NCBI GenBank assembly: GCA_965250105.1
Contig: OZ252290.1
Coordinates: 1,054,001 to 1,118,000 of the forward strand
DNA: 64,000 nt
Source of the DNA: JBCBSK01 sp965250105
Lineage (GTDB): Bacteria > Pseudomonadota > Alphaproteobacteria > Rhizobiales > Tepidamorphaceae
Direction: 5' to 3'
The number at the start of each line of letters is the position of its first letter. Position 1 is the first letter of the stretch. The notes beneath the pieces were generated by a model. The model worked only from the letters and a program-made list of their open reading frames with translations. It searched no databases and was not told the origin of the DNA. Shown here in pieces: positions 15,592 to 24,045 of the stretch. Both the position numbers and the translations under genes were made by a program.

Positions 15592-16632
15592 TCAGTCCTC
15601 CGTGGCGCGGATCAAGGGAAGATGCGGCGCCTCCCTGAAGCGGTTCGCATAGTCGCGATAGGTGGGAAGCGTTGCCGCCATCATGGTGCGTTTTCGGTCA
15701 TCCATCGGCGCGATCGGGCGCGCGGGACGCCCCGCCCAAACCTGACCGCCGGTCAAGCGCTGGCCGGGTTCGGTCTGGGTTCCAGCGGCGACCAGCACAT
15801 CGCTTTCCACGACCGTGCCCGGCGCGATCAGAGACCCGATGCCGACGAGGCTGGCGGTTTCAACGACACAATCGGTCAAGCCGACATTGTGACCGATCGT
15901 GACGTCGGCGCCGATCTCGATGTCGGCTGCATCACAGATGATGACGCTGTTGTCCTGGATGTTGGTGCCGTCGCCGATGGTGATGCGGTGCGCGCCCGCG
16001 TCCAGGACACAACCATACCAGATGCCGACGCCCGCCCCGGCCGAGACGCTGCCGTGCATGCGTGCCGTGGGTGCCACGAAACAATCGAGGGCCGGTTCCG
16101 GGCCACTGCCTGGCGTGGGCGCCTTCGCTCTCTGATTCCGAATCTTCAGATGATGGGCCTCTCGTTCGGAGACCGACACACAGGCTACCGGCTTCGCTGG
16201 ACTGCCGGCATAAAGCCAGCCGCCTTCGAGTTCGCTGCGCGGGAACACGGTGGAGCCTGCGGAAATCACGGCTCCGGCACCGATCTTCGAACCGTCGAGG
16301 ATGACGGCCTCGCGTTCGACAACGCACCCGTTGCCGACAGTACAGGCGTGGATGACGGCGCCTGGCCCGACGGTCACGCGGTTGCCGATACGGGTTGGGT
16401 AGACATCATGCGCGATGTGCACCGTCGCATGATCGCCCAAATGGACATCGTCACCGATCTCGACATGATGACCGTCGGCGCGGATCACGGACCAAGCGCC
16501 CAGCCAGGCGCCGTCACCGAGCGTCGCGCGACCGAGAACGACGGCGCCGGCACCAACAAAGGCCGGCTCGCCGAAGAGCGTCGGCGACGTGCCCGCATAG
16601 GCCGCGCGCAAGGGCTGAAACCTGTCAAACAT
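15592..16632 (-). CDS. Fused tandem gamma-carbonic-anhydrase-like (hexapeptide-repeat) protein
   Basis: 346 residues containing two left-handed beta-helix domains (about 15-150 and 180-310); usual family members have one domain of about 170-200. Domain 1 keeps H72 (TVHIAHD) and H95 (AVIHAC) but has P90 where the middle histidine belongs. Domain 2 keeps H248 (VTIGHNV) but has I232 and T253 in the other two places. In gamma-carbonic anhydrases each metal sits between subunits, two histidines from one and one from the next, so the halves are complementary. The family also includes PaaY, a CoA-thioesterase, which would suit an acyl-CoA operon. The ATG at 16632 overlaps the 95-aa gene. Confidence 0.85.
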   Translation of the reverse strand: MFDRFQPLRAAYAGTSPTLFGEPAFVGAGAVVLGRATLGDGAWLGAWSVIRADGHHVEIGDDVHLGDHATVHIAHDVYPTRIGNRVTVGPGAVIHACTVGNGCVVEREAVILDGSKIGAGAVISAGSTVFPRSELEGGWLYAGSPAKPVACVSVSEREAHHLKIRNQRAKAPTPGSGPEPALDCFVAPTARMHGSVSAGAGVGIWYGCVLDAGAHRITIGDGTNIQDNSVIICDAADIEIGADVTIGHNVGLTDCVVETASLVGIGSLIAPGTVVESDVLVAAGTQTEPGQRLTGGQVWAGRPARPIAPMDDRKRTMMAATLPTYRDYANRFREAPHLPLIRATED

Positions 16633-16912
16633 CGGATGTCTTCCCGGCGATATAGCCGCGGGCCCTGCGGTTCTCTTCGGCTGCCATTGCTTCGACCACA
16701 TCGTGCCGGAGCCGTTCGAGGATGACGGTGCAGTAGCGCGTGTGTTCATCCGGCACCGCCGCGCCCATCGCGCGCGCGAGAAAGAGACGGCGGAGGGCAA
16801 GCTTGCCATGGCCCAGTCCGACACTGTGGGCCAACAGCGCGACAGCGGCATCGCCATCTCCCGCCTTGACCCGCGCCGATAGCGCTTTTGCCTGTTTGCG
16901 AAGCTGACCCAT
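16625..16912 (-). CDS. Small conserved-looking protein of unknown function in the hcm operon
   Basis: 95 residues, predicted mostly helical, no Cys-rich motif except one Cys, no membrane segment. I do not recognise a family. It starts 3 bases after the hcmA stop and its end overlaps the start of the fused gamma-CA gene, so it is embedded in tight translational coupling, which argues that it is real. The sequence is Ala/Arg/Leu-rich with a LARAMGAAVPDEHTRY turn and ends EENRRARGYIAGKTSDV. A role in assembly or stability of the mutase or of the fused protein is a guess. Confidence 0.65.
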   Translation of the reverse strand: MGQLRKQAKALSARVKAGDGDAAVALLAHSVGLGHGKLALRRLFLARAMGAAVPDEHTRYCTVILERLRHDVVEAMAAEENRRARGYIAGKTSDV

Positions 16913-16915
16913 CGG

Positions 16916-18607
16916 TCAGAAGACCGGGGTCTCGCGATAGACGCCCCAGATGCCTTTCAGCTTCTCGACGATGTCACCCATGGTCGCGCCTTCCTTCACC
17001 AGTTCGATGGTGACTGGCATCACATTGGCGCTGTCGTCGCGCGCGACGTCGACCAGCCTGTCGAGCAAGGCCTGAACCCTGGCCTCGTCCCGGTTCGCCC
17101 GCACCGATCGCGTGCGCTCGATCTGGCGTTTGGCCGTGCTCTCGTCATAGGGGTGAACCTCGATCTTAACGTCGGATTCGTCGAGCACGTAGCGATTGAC
17201 GCCGATCACCGGCTTTTCGCCCGACTGCTTGCGTAGCGCGGTTTCATAGGCGAAATCGGCGATATGCTTCTGGAACCAGCCTTCCTCGATAAGCTTGATC
17301 GTGCCGCCGCGCTCCTCGATGTCGTCGAGGACATCCATGATCCGCTGCTCATAGTCATTGGTGAGACTTTCCACGAAGTATGACCCGCCAAGCGGATCGA
17401 CGACCTGGGTCACGCCGGTCTCGTCGGCGATGATCTGCTGGGTGCGCAGCGCCAGCAGCATGGCGTGCTCGGTGGGGATCGCGAAGGCCTCGTCATAGCC
17501 GTTGGTATGCAGCGACTGCGTTCCCCCCAAAACGGCGGCAAGCGCCTGCGTCGTCGTCCGCATGACATTGATCATGTATTGCGGCTTGGTCAGCGACGCG
17601 GCCGCCGTTTGACAGTGGAACCGCAGGCGCATGGATTCGGGCTTCGCCGCGCCAAACCGCTCCTTCATGATCTTGGCGTAGCAGCGGCGCAAGGCGCGGA
17701 ACTTCGCGATCTCCTCGAAGAAATCGGCCTGGCAGACGAAGAAAAACGCCAGACGAGGCGCGAAATCGTCCACCTCGACGCCGGTCTTGAGAACCTCCTC
17801 GACGTAGACGATCAGATTGGCCAGCGTGAAGGCGGCTTCGTGGATCGGCGACGATCCGGCCTCGGAGATATGGTAGCCCGAGATGTTGATCGGGTTGTAG
17901 CGCTTCATCGTCCGGGTCGTGTAGGCGATGATGTCACGAACGATCCGAACCGACGGAGCTATCGGGTAGATATACTCCTTCTGCGCCATGTATTCCTTGA
18001 GGATGTCGGCCTGAACCGTTCCGGAGATCTTGTTCAGATCATCGCCGCGCTCCTCGGCCAGCGCGATATACATGGCCAGCAGGATCCAGGCCGTCGGATT
18101 GATGGTGAGGGAGACCGAAATCTTTTCAAGATCGATCCCGTCAAGAAGCGCCCGCATATCGGCCAGCGTGTCGATGGCGACGCCTTCGCGGCCGACTTCC
18201 CCCTCCGACATGGGATGGTCGCTGTCATACCCCATCAGCGTCGGCATATCGAAATCGGTCGAGATGCCCGTCTGACCCTGTTCGATCAGGAATTTGAAGC
18301 GCTTGTTCGTGTCTTCGCCAGTTCCGAAGCCGGCGATCTGGCGCATCGTCCAGTTGCGACCGCGATACATGGTCGGATAGGGGCCGCGAGTGAACGGATA
18401 CTTGCCCGGCAGGCCGATGTCCTCGGCCGGCGTTTCGGCGATGTCGGCGGCCGTGTAAACGCGTTTGACCGGAAAGTCGCCAAGGGTGAAATAGTGCTCC
18501 TTACCCTCGGGCGCGCGGGCGATGAAGTCCGCGACTTCCTTGTCTTCCCACGCCTTGGCGCCGGCGGCGATTTCGTCGGGAGTGGCTTGGCTGATGGTCT
18601 TAGTCAC
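16916..18607 (-). CDS. hcmA: 2-Hydroxyisobutyryl-CoA mutase, large (substrate-binding) subunit
   Basis: 563 residues, a (beta/alpha)8 acyl-CoA mutase subunit without its own B12 domain. It should interconvert 2-hydroxyisobutyryl-CoA and 3-hydroxybutyryl-CoA with adenosylcobalamin. The deciding residues are I91 in TMRQIAGFG, D118 in GISTDFD and Q209 in YMAQKEYIYP. Methylmalonyl-CoA mutase has Tyr, Ala and Arg at these places and isobutyryl-CoA mutase has Phe and Gln at the first and third; Ile/Asp/Gln is the pattern described for HcmA of Aquincola tertiaricarbonis. The rest also reads like HcmA from memory, including the C-terminal KGIWGVYRETPVF. It lies in an operon with hcmB, a ligase, a GTPase and an adenosyltransferase. 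Confidence 0.93.
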   Translation of the reverse strand: MTKTISQATPDEIAAGAKAWEDKEVADFIARAPEGKEHYFTLGDFPVKRVYTAADIAETPAEDIGLPGKYPFTRGPYPTMYRGRNWTMRQIAGFGTGEDTNKRFKFLIEQGQTGISTDFDMPTLMGYDSDHPMSEGEVGREGVAIDTLADMRALLDGIDLEKISVSLTINPTAWILLAMYIALAEERGDDLNKISGTVQADILKEYMAQKEYIYPIAPSVRIVRDIIAYTTRTMKRYNPINISGYHISEAGSSPIHEAAFTLANLIVYVEEVLKTGVEVDDFAPRLAFFFVCQADFFEEIAKFRALRRCYAKIMKERFGAAKPESMRLRFHCQTAAASLTKPQYMINVMRTTTQALAAVLGGTQSLHTNGYDEAFAIPTEHAMLLALRTQQIIADETGVTQVVDPLGGSYFVESLTNDYEQRIMDVLDDIEERGGTIKLIEEGWFQKHIADFAYETALRKQSGEKPVIGVNRYVLDESDVKIEVHPYDESTAKRQIERTRSVRANRDEARVQALLDRLVDVARDDSANVMPVTIELVKEGATMGDIVEKLKGIWGVYRETPVF

Positions 18608-19571
18608 GGATTGCCTCCCTGGGGAATTGTTTCACGATGGCGTTGGCGGCGGTGTAGGGGTCGGTCTGGCGCGAGGCGACCGGCGGGCCATAGGTGCCGA
18701 AGGCGCTGTCGGCGCGCAGCAGTTCGAGCGTCAGCGCTTCGGCCGCCTTTCGGAGACGGAAGGCCGAGATCTGCTCCCGCCTGGCCTCGCCGGCTTCGCC
18801 TTCAAGGCTGGACAGATGCATGTCGAACGACGCGACCAGTTCGTCGAACCCGTTACCTTCCAGCGCGCTGGTTCCGATAACGGGCGGCAGCCAGTCACGG
18901 GCCAGCAGCCCGCCAATGCCGTCCTTCAGCATCATCTTGAGATCGGTCATCGTGCGGTTGGCGTCGGACCGGTCGCATTTGGAGACGACATGAATGTCCG
19001 CGATCTCGAGAATGCCTGCCTTGATGGCCTGGATCTCGTCGCCCAACCCCGGGGCGGACACAACCACTGTCGTGTGTGAGGATTGAGCGATCTCGACTTC
19101 GTCCTGGCCGACGCCCACCGTTTCGATGATGATCTTGTCAAATCCGGCCAGATCGAGGATGTCGACCACGTCCAGAGCCGCATGGGCCATGCCGCCCACG
19201 GCGCCATGCGTGGCCATGGAACGAATGAAGACATCCGGATCCAGAACCAGTTCCGACATGCGTATCCGGTCGCCCAGGATGGCGCCGCCGGAATAGGGGC
19301 TCGACGGGTCGATGGCGACGACGGCGACGCGCAGCCCGTCATGGCGCAAACGGCGCACCAGCTTCCCGACCAGCGTCGATTTGCCGGAACCGGGGACGCC
19401 CGTGATGCCGATCACATGCGCCCGCCCCGCGCGTTTGTAGATCTTGCCGATCGCCTCGCGCACTTCCGGCACACCGGCTTCGGCTCGCGAGATAAGGCGC
19501 GCGATCGCCCACGTCTCGCCGTTCGAGGCGGGCTCGATGAGCTCGACCGACGGGATGTAGGGGCGCATCAT
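18600..19571 (-). CDS. meaB: MeaB/ArgK-type GTPase, mutase chaperone
   Basis: 323 residues. G3E-family P-loop GTPase that guards and reactivates B12-dependent acyl-CoA mutases. Walker A GVPGSGKST is at 58-66, the switch region IETVGVGQDEVEIAQ and the base-specificity area SKCDRSDANR follow, and a C-terminal helical extension for mutase contact is present. Its ATG shares a base with the ligase stop, and its end overlaps the hcmA start. In known HCM operons the equivalent gene is called meaH; here the order hcmB-ligase-GTPase-hcmA makes the partner obvious. Confidence 0.93.
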   Translation of the reverse strand: MMRPYIPSVELIEPASNGETWAIARLISRAEAGVPEVREAIGKIYKRAGRAHVIGITGVPGSGKSTLVGKLVRRLRHDGLRVAVVAIDPSSPYSGGAILGDRIRMSELVLDPDVFIRSMATHGAVGGMAHAALDVVDILDLAGFDKIIIETVGVGQDEVEIAQSSHTTVVVSAPGLGDEIQAIKAGILEIADIHVVSKCDRSDANRTMTDLKMMLKDGIGGLLARDWLPPVIGTSALEGNGFDELVASFDMHLSSLEGEAGEARREQISAFRLRKAAEALTLELLRADSAFGTYGPPVASRQTDPYTAANAIVKQFPREAIRD

Positions 19572-21016
19572 CAGGAGGAAGCCTCCAGATGACGCGCCCG
19601 CATCTCAGCGAATACCCGCCGGTCGTCGACCACCCGCTGCGCCTTGAAATCGGTGCGCGGATGGGTATTCGGCGCCACGATCTCGATCAGGGAGCGCAGA
19701 CCGATCACATTATGCAGCTGGGTTGCAACGCTCGCCTGAAACGCCTGGCGCCGCGCCTCCCCACCAGCCCATTGCGCGCCGTCGAGCTCGACCGAAATGA
19801 GCATCTCGTCCATCGCGCCTTCGCGGGTAATGAAGATGCGGTGTTCACCGCCATAGCCGGGAAGCTCGGCCAGGGCGGCTTCGATCTCCGACGGGTAGAC
19901 GTTCTCGCCGCGAATGGTGATCATGTCGTCGATCCGACCGATGATCCCCATCGGCAGCTGAGGATAGGTGCGCCCGCAGGGTGTCGGCTCGTTCGTCCAC
20001 ACCGCCAGATCGCCGGATTCGAGCCGGATCATCGGCTGCGACATGCGCTCGAGATGGGTGTAGACAGGGGTGCCGCGCTGTCCGTAGGGCACGCGCAGAT
20101 GGGTCACCGGATCGCAGACCTCGGTATAGACGATGTCTTGCCAGCACATCATGCCCGGCGTCTGCGCCGACCCGGCGACGTTCATCCAAGGCGTCACTTC
20201 GCCCATCGACCCGCTGTCATAGACCTTGGCGTCATAGAGATCCTCGATCCGCTCGCGGATCGACGGGATCGAGGCGCCCGGTTCGCCTGAGAAAAACATG
20301 TAGCGCAGGCCGAACCTGCGTGGATCGCGCCCGTCGGCGATCGCGGTTTCCGCAAGATGGATGGCGTAAGTGGGCGTCCCGTAGAAGCCGGCAGGTTTCA
20401 GGATGTCGAGCCACTGCGCGCAACGGGAAGACATGCCGGCGGCACCGGCGCCGAATGGGAAAGCCTTGGCGCCCAAGCGCTCGGCTCCGGCCAATGCGCC
20501 CCAACTGCCCATGTAGAGACTGAAGATCGCAGCGACGCAAATGGTATCGCCCGGCCGCATCCCCATCGCCCACATGATGCGGGCATGGGCATTGGCGATG
20601 GCGTTCCAGTCATTGCGCGAAATACCGAACGCCGTCGGGCGACCGGTCGTGCCGCTGGTCCCATGAACGTGGAAGACCTCTTTCTCGGCCACGCACAGAT
20701 AGTCGCCGAACGGTGGGTGGGCTTCCTGGGCAGCGCGCAAGTCGGCCTTGCGGATGACGGGGACGCGGCTTTCGAAGTCTTCCAGCGATTTCAGCTGCGA
20801 CGGGTGAAAGCCGGCCTCGTCCCACTTCTTCTTGTAGAACGGCGCATGTGCGTAGGCATAGGCGCAGACGTTCCGCAGGCGCATCAGGATGGCAGCCTCT
20901 CGGTCGGCTTGCGGCATCGTCTCGCGACCGGGAAACCAGTAGCGGCTGTCCGTCTCGGGGACATAGGTATCGTCATAGCGCGGCGGCCAGCACCACTGCT
21001 CCATCGACGCAGCCAT
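19571..21016 (-). CDS. PaaK-like acyl-CoA ligase, probable 2-hydroxyisobutyrate--CoA ligase
   Basis: 481 residues, adenylate-forming enzyme closest in style to phenylacetate-CoA ligases. The ATP loop HGTSGTTGRPTAF lies at about 119-131, then GMRPGDTICVAAIFS, the adenine motif YDSGSMGE, and the hinge/C-domain GRIDDMITIRGENVYPSEIE. ATG at 21016 overlaps the hcmB stop by one base. In characterised 2-hydroxyisobutyrate degraders the ligase (HCL) that makes the mutase substrate is of this family and is encoded with hcmA/hcmB, so that role is inferred here. Other short hydroxy- or branched acids are possible substrates. Confidence 0.85.
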   Translation of the reverse strand: MAASMEQWCWPPRYDDTYVPETDSRYWFPGRETMPQADREAAILMRLRNVCAYAYAHAPFYKKKWDEAGFHPSQLKSLEDFESRVPVIRKADLRAAQEAHPPFGDYLCVAEKEVFHVHGTSGTTGRPTAFGISRNDWNAIANAHARIMWAMGMRPGDTICVAAIFSLYMGSWGALAGAERLGAKAFPFGAGAAGMSSRCAQWLDILKPAGFYGTPTYAIHLAETAIADGRDPRRFGLRYMFFSGEPGASIPSIRERIEDLYDAKVYDSGSMGEVTPWMNVAGSAQTPGMMCWQDIVYTEVCDPVTHLRVPYGQRGTPVYTHLERMSQPMIRLESGDLAVWTNEPTPCGRTYPQLPMGIIGRIDDMITIRGENVYPSEIEAALAELPGYGGEHRIFITREGAMDEMLISVELDGAQWAGGEARRQAFQASVATQLHNVIGLRSLIEIVAPNTHPRTDFKAQRVVDDRRVFAEMRARHLEASS

Positions 21017-21423
21017 CACCGTGCCCCCCGGGCTTCCACCAAGGCGGTCAGCGTGTCGATGATGGCTCGCGGCGGCGTGTCCTGAAGCAAGACCTCGGCA
21101 ACGCCCATCTTCTTCAGTTCGGCCACATCCTCATCCGGCATGACGCCGCCGGCGACGACGATCATGTCCTCGACCTTGTTCTCCTCCAGCAGGGCGAAGA
21201 TCTTCGGGAACACCGTCATCTGCACGCCCGACAGCAGGCTGACGCCGAGGATGTCGACGTCTTCCTGAGCGGCCGCGATCACCACCTCTTCGGGCGTCCG
21301 GTGCAGGCCGGTATAGACGACATCCATACCGGCATCGCGCAGCGTACGCGCCACCACTTTCACACCGCGGTCATGACCATCGAGGCCAACCTTGGCGAGC
21401 AATACCCGGATCGGTGCGGACAT
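21016..21423 (-). CDS. hcmB: 2-Hydroxyisobutyryl-CoA mutase, small (B12-binding) subunit
   Basis: 135 residues, the cobalamin-binding Rossmann-like domain. The motif DGHDRG is at 15-20, with H17 as the lower axial cobalt ligand; later SLLSGVQMTVFPKI and VVAGGVMPDEDVAEL are the Ser/Gly-rich loops that hold the nucleotide tail. It is the first gene of the operon. The start at 21423 faces the GntR gene across 126 bases that contain a perfect palindrome. Confidence 0.93.
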   Translation of the reverse strand: MSAPIRVLLAKVGLDGHDRGVKVVARTLRDAGMDVVYTGLHRTPEEVVIAAAQEDVDILGVSLLSGVQMTVFPKIFALLEENKVEDMIVVAGGVMPDEDVAELKKMGVAEVLLQDTPPRAIIDTLTALVEARGAR

Positions 21424-21452
21424 CCCTTCCCCCTTCGAATTCCGTGTTCGAA

Positions 21453-21468
21453 ATTTCGTATACGAAAT
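21453..21468. promoter_or_regulatory. Palindromic operator between hcmB and its GntR regulator
   Basis: ATTTCGTATACGAAAT is a perfect 16-base palindrome 30 bases upstream of hcmB. Its core TCGTATACGA fits the TnGTnnnACnA pattern typical of FadR/FCD-type GntR regulators. A nearby TTCGAA (21447-21452) and ATACGAA (21467-21473) repeat its half-sites. The site could control both divergent genes. Confidence 0.7.
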
Positions 21469-21549
21469 ACGAATGCTTGAAGCCTGTCAATCCTCAATCT
21501 ATGATCCGGCTTGGGAGGCACGATTCTTGAACCGTCAAAGAGACCCGGC

Positions 21550-22212
21550 ATGGAAGCGCTGACGCAAAAGAAAACGCTTGTCGAGCAAACCTATGACGCC
21601 TTGCTCGAAGCGATCTGTGCGGGTGACATCAGGGCGGGTGAACGCTTGAACCAGGACGAGCTCGCTGAGCGGCTCAACGTCTCACGGCAACCCGTGAACA
21701 GCGCGATCGCAATGCTCAAGGCGCAACGCTTCGTGCAGGACACGGGCAAGCGCGGCGTCGTCGTCGCCCCCATCGACCAGACCTTGTTTGACTCGATCTA
21801 CCAGTTCCGAACGGTGGTGGAGCCCTTGGCCGTCCAACTGGCTACGCGGCGCATGACCAACGAGGCGATCTCGATCGGTCGCGACATCATCGCCCAGGGC
21901 AAGAGTCATGTTCAAAGCGGCGATCGCGCGTCGGCGCTGCGGGCCGACATGGACTTTCACAATCTGATCTACACGCTGAGCGGCAACATCATCATCGCCG
22001 ACACGATGAACCTCAACTGGCGCCATCTGCAGCGCGCGATGAGTGAGGTGCTGAGCGCGCCAGGCGCCACGTTGCGGGTCTGGCGGGAGCATGACCGGAT
22101 CTTCACCGCAATGGCGCGCAGCGAAGCCGACCACGCTGCCAAACTAATGCGTGAGCATATGGAACAGGCGTCGCCGCGCTCGTTGAAGTTCGTGACACTG
22201 CAAGATGACTGA
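21550..22212 (+). CDS. GntR family (FCD) regulator of the hcm operon
   Basis: 220 residues. The winged helix-turn-helix (TYDALLEAICAGDIRAGERL, NQDELAERLNVSRQPVNSAI) is followed by an all-helical FCD ligand domain with the metal-site segments ADMDFHNLIYTLSGN and later HDRIF/REHMEQ. The ATG at 21550 is chosen over a start at 21511 because family homology begins there. It is divergent from the hcm operon, so control by 2-hydroxyisobutyrate or its CoA ester is a reasonable inference. Confidence 0.85.
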   Translation: MEALTQKKTLVEQTYDALLEAICAGDIRAGERLNQDELAERLNVSRQPVNSAIAMLKAQRFVQDTGKRGVVVAPIDQTLFDSIYQFRTVVEPLAVQLATRRMTNEAISIGRDIIAQGKSHVQSGDRASALRADMDFHNLIYTLSGNIIIADTMNLNWRHLQRAMSEVLSAPGATLRVWREHDRIFTAMARSEADHAAKLMREHMEQASPRSLKFVTLQDD

Positions 22213-22602
22213 CGCTTGCCAGGACTTCCCCGGCACCGCGTTGGACGGTGTCGCACCGGCCAGCCGCTTAATCGGACATGCATTCTCGCTGTGAAGCACC
22301 TTCAACTTGCCGACGCGCGAGATATCGATCCCGCCGGATATCGCCTGCCGTTTGTAGAATGCCTCTCAGCCAATGCCGCGCCCACGAAAGGCCTCAGCCG
22401 TCGCCATCCATATCCTGAAGCTGGAGAATGTCGGGTACGGGAGCGGTTTTTCTGGTCCGCCTTCTGAACGCCGCCGTCCACGGGGATCTGAACGAACACG
22501 TCTCCCAGGACGCTAACGGCTGCCTCACCCCCGGATGGCGATGCCGCTCTCGTCAGCCCGTCTGAAAAGGCGAAGTGCCTGGGAACCGGCTTGCAAACCC
22601 GC
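22213..22602. other. Intergenic region between GntR and dctM ends
   Basis: About 390 bases between two convergent genes. No open frame here has recognisable similarity, and no strong terminator hairpin with a T-run was seen. Confidence 0.4.
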
Positions 22603-23907
22603 TCATCCCCTGGTCATGAGCGATGGGAGAAAGGTCGCGATCTGCGGGAACAGAACCATCAGGAACGTCGCCAGCACGAGCACCAGAAAGAACGGGAACG
22701 CCATCCGCGCCACGGCCAGCAGATCGTGCCGTGTCATGGATTGCAGGATGAACAGGTTGATGCCGACAGGTGGCGTGATCTGGGACATTTCGATGACGAT
22801 GACGAGGTAGATCCCGAACCAGATCAGATCGATGCCGGCTGCCTGCACCATCGGCATGATGACCGACGCCGTCAGCACCACGATGGATATGCCGTCGAGG
22901 AAACAGCCCATGACCACGAACAGGAGCGTCAGCGCCAGGAGCAGCTGGAACTGGCTGAGCTCGAACGATCCGACCCATGTCGCCAGGGTGCGCGGAATGC
23001 CCGTGAACCCCATCGAGACCGACAAGAACGCCGCGCCGGCGAGAATGAGGGTAATCATGCATGTCGTCTTGGTGGCGCCGGCCACGCTTTCGGTGAACGA
23101 GGCCCATGTCAGGGTGCCGCTCAGGGCCGACAACAAGAGCGCCCCCAGAACGCCGACCGCCGCGGCCTCCGTCGGCGTGGCGATCCCCGCATAGATCGAG
23201 CCGATCACCGCGACGATCAGGCCCAGCATCGGGAACAGCCCCGCCGTGGCGCGAATGCGTTGCAGGATCGGGATGCGCGGCTCGCGCGGGGGGATGCGGT
23301 CGGGATTGAGCCAAGACCAGATCATGATGTAGCCCATGAACAGCGCCATGAGCATCAGGCCCGGCAAGATCCCTGCGATGAACAGCCGGCTGATGGAAAC
23401 CTCGGCGGCCACCCCGTAAACGATCAGGATGATCGAGGGCGGGATCAAAAAGCCCAGCGTCGCGGATCCCGCGAGACTGCCGACAATCATCTTCTGGTCG
23501 TATTCGCGCTTTTCGAGCTCGGGGATCGTGATCCGCCCGATCGTCACCGTGGTCGCCGCGGACGATCCCGAGACGGCCGCGAACAGCCCGCAACTGACGA
23601 CATTGACATGCAGCAGGCGCCCCGGCAGTCCATTCATCCAAGGGGCCAAGCCCTTGAACATGTTGGCCGCGAGCCTTGTGCGGTAGAGTATTTCACCCAT
23701 CCATATGAATAGCGGCAGGGCCGTCAGAGCCCAGGACCAGGACTGCGCCCAGATGGTGGTCGCCATGATGGCTCCAGCGGGCGCGCCGGTGAACAGGGCG
23801 ATCCCGACATAGCCGACGATGGCCAGCGCCAGGGCCACCCAGACGCCGAAGGCCAGCAAGACCAACATCAGCCCGATCAGGATGATGGCGACAGTACTAG
23901 GATCCAT
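22603..23907 (-). CDS. dctM: TRAP transporter large permease, DctM
   Basis: 434 residues with about 12-13 hydrophobic segments filling the whole length, as expected for DctM. Family segments include LPLFIWMGEILYRTRLAANMF, NVVSCGLFAAVSGSSAATTVTIG, GFLIPPSIILIVYG and IEMSQITPPVGINLF. It forms the Na+-coupled channel for a carboxylate delivered by DctP. It is the last gene of a dctPQM operon next to the hcm operon, so 2-hydroxyisobutyrate or a related acid is a plausible substrate. Confidence 0.92.
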   Translation of the reverse strand: MDPSTVAIILIGLMLVLLAFGVWVALALAIVGYVGIALFTGAPAGAIMATTIWAQSWSWALTALPLFIWMGEILYRTRLAANMFKGLAPWMNGLPGRLLHVNVVSCGLFAAVSGSSAATTVTIGRITIPELEKREYDQKMIVGSLAGSATLGFLIPPSIILIVYGVAAEVSISRLFIAGILPGLMLMALFMGYIMIWSWLNPDRIPPREPRIPILQRIRATAGLFPMLGLIVAVIGSIYAGIATPTEAAAVGVLGALLLSALSGTLTWASFTESVAGATKTTCMITLILAGAAFLSVSMGFTGIPRTLATWVGSFELSQFQLLLALTLLFVVMGCFLDGISIVVLTASVIMPMVQAAGIDLIWFGIYLVIVIEMSQITPPVGINLFILQSMTRHDLLAVARMAFPFFLVLVLATFLMVLFPQIATFLPSLMTRG

Positions 23908-24045
23908 CGGCTTCGAACCTCCGAGCCTGAAAGGGGTGACCGGTCCGTTTCACCATGCGCTCCATGCACCGATGACACCGGCGTCCACGGCGGCCCGCGC
24001 ATGAGTCAGGTATCGGAGCGAACACGGGCATGACACGACCTGGGA

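Noticed and set aside
16916..18607. Methylmalonyl-CoA mutase as the name for the large mutase subunit
   Set aside because: The positions of Tyr89 and Arg207 of methylmalonyl-CoA mutase are Ile91 and Gln209 here, and the Asp118 typical of HcmA is present.
17465..18880. Long open frame (471 codons) antisense to hcmA and meaB
   Set aside because: It mirrors two well-recognised genes on the other strand, has no family similarity and is explained by high-GC codon bias.
22591..23712. Long plus-strand frame over dctM
   Set aside because: Translation is extremely Arg/Asp/His-rich with no hydrophobic core and overlaps a complete DctM on the other strand.
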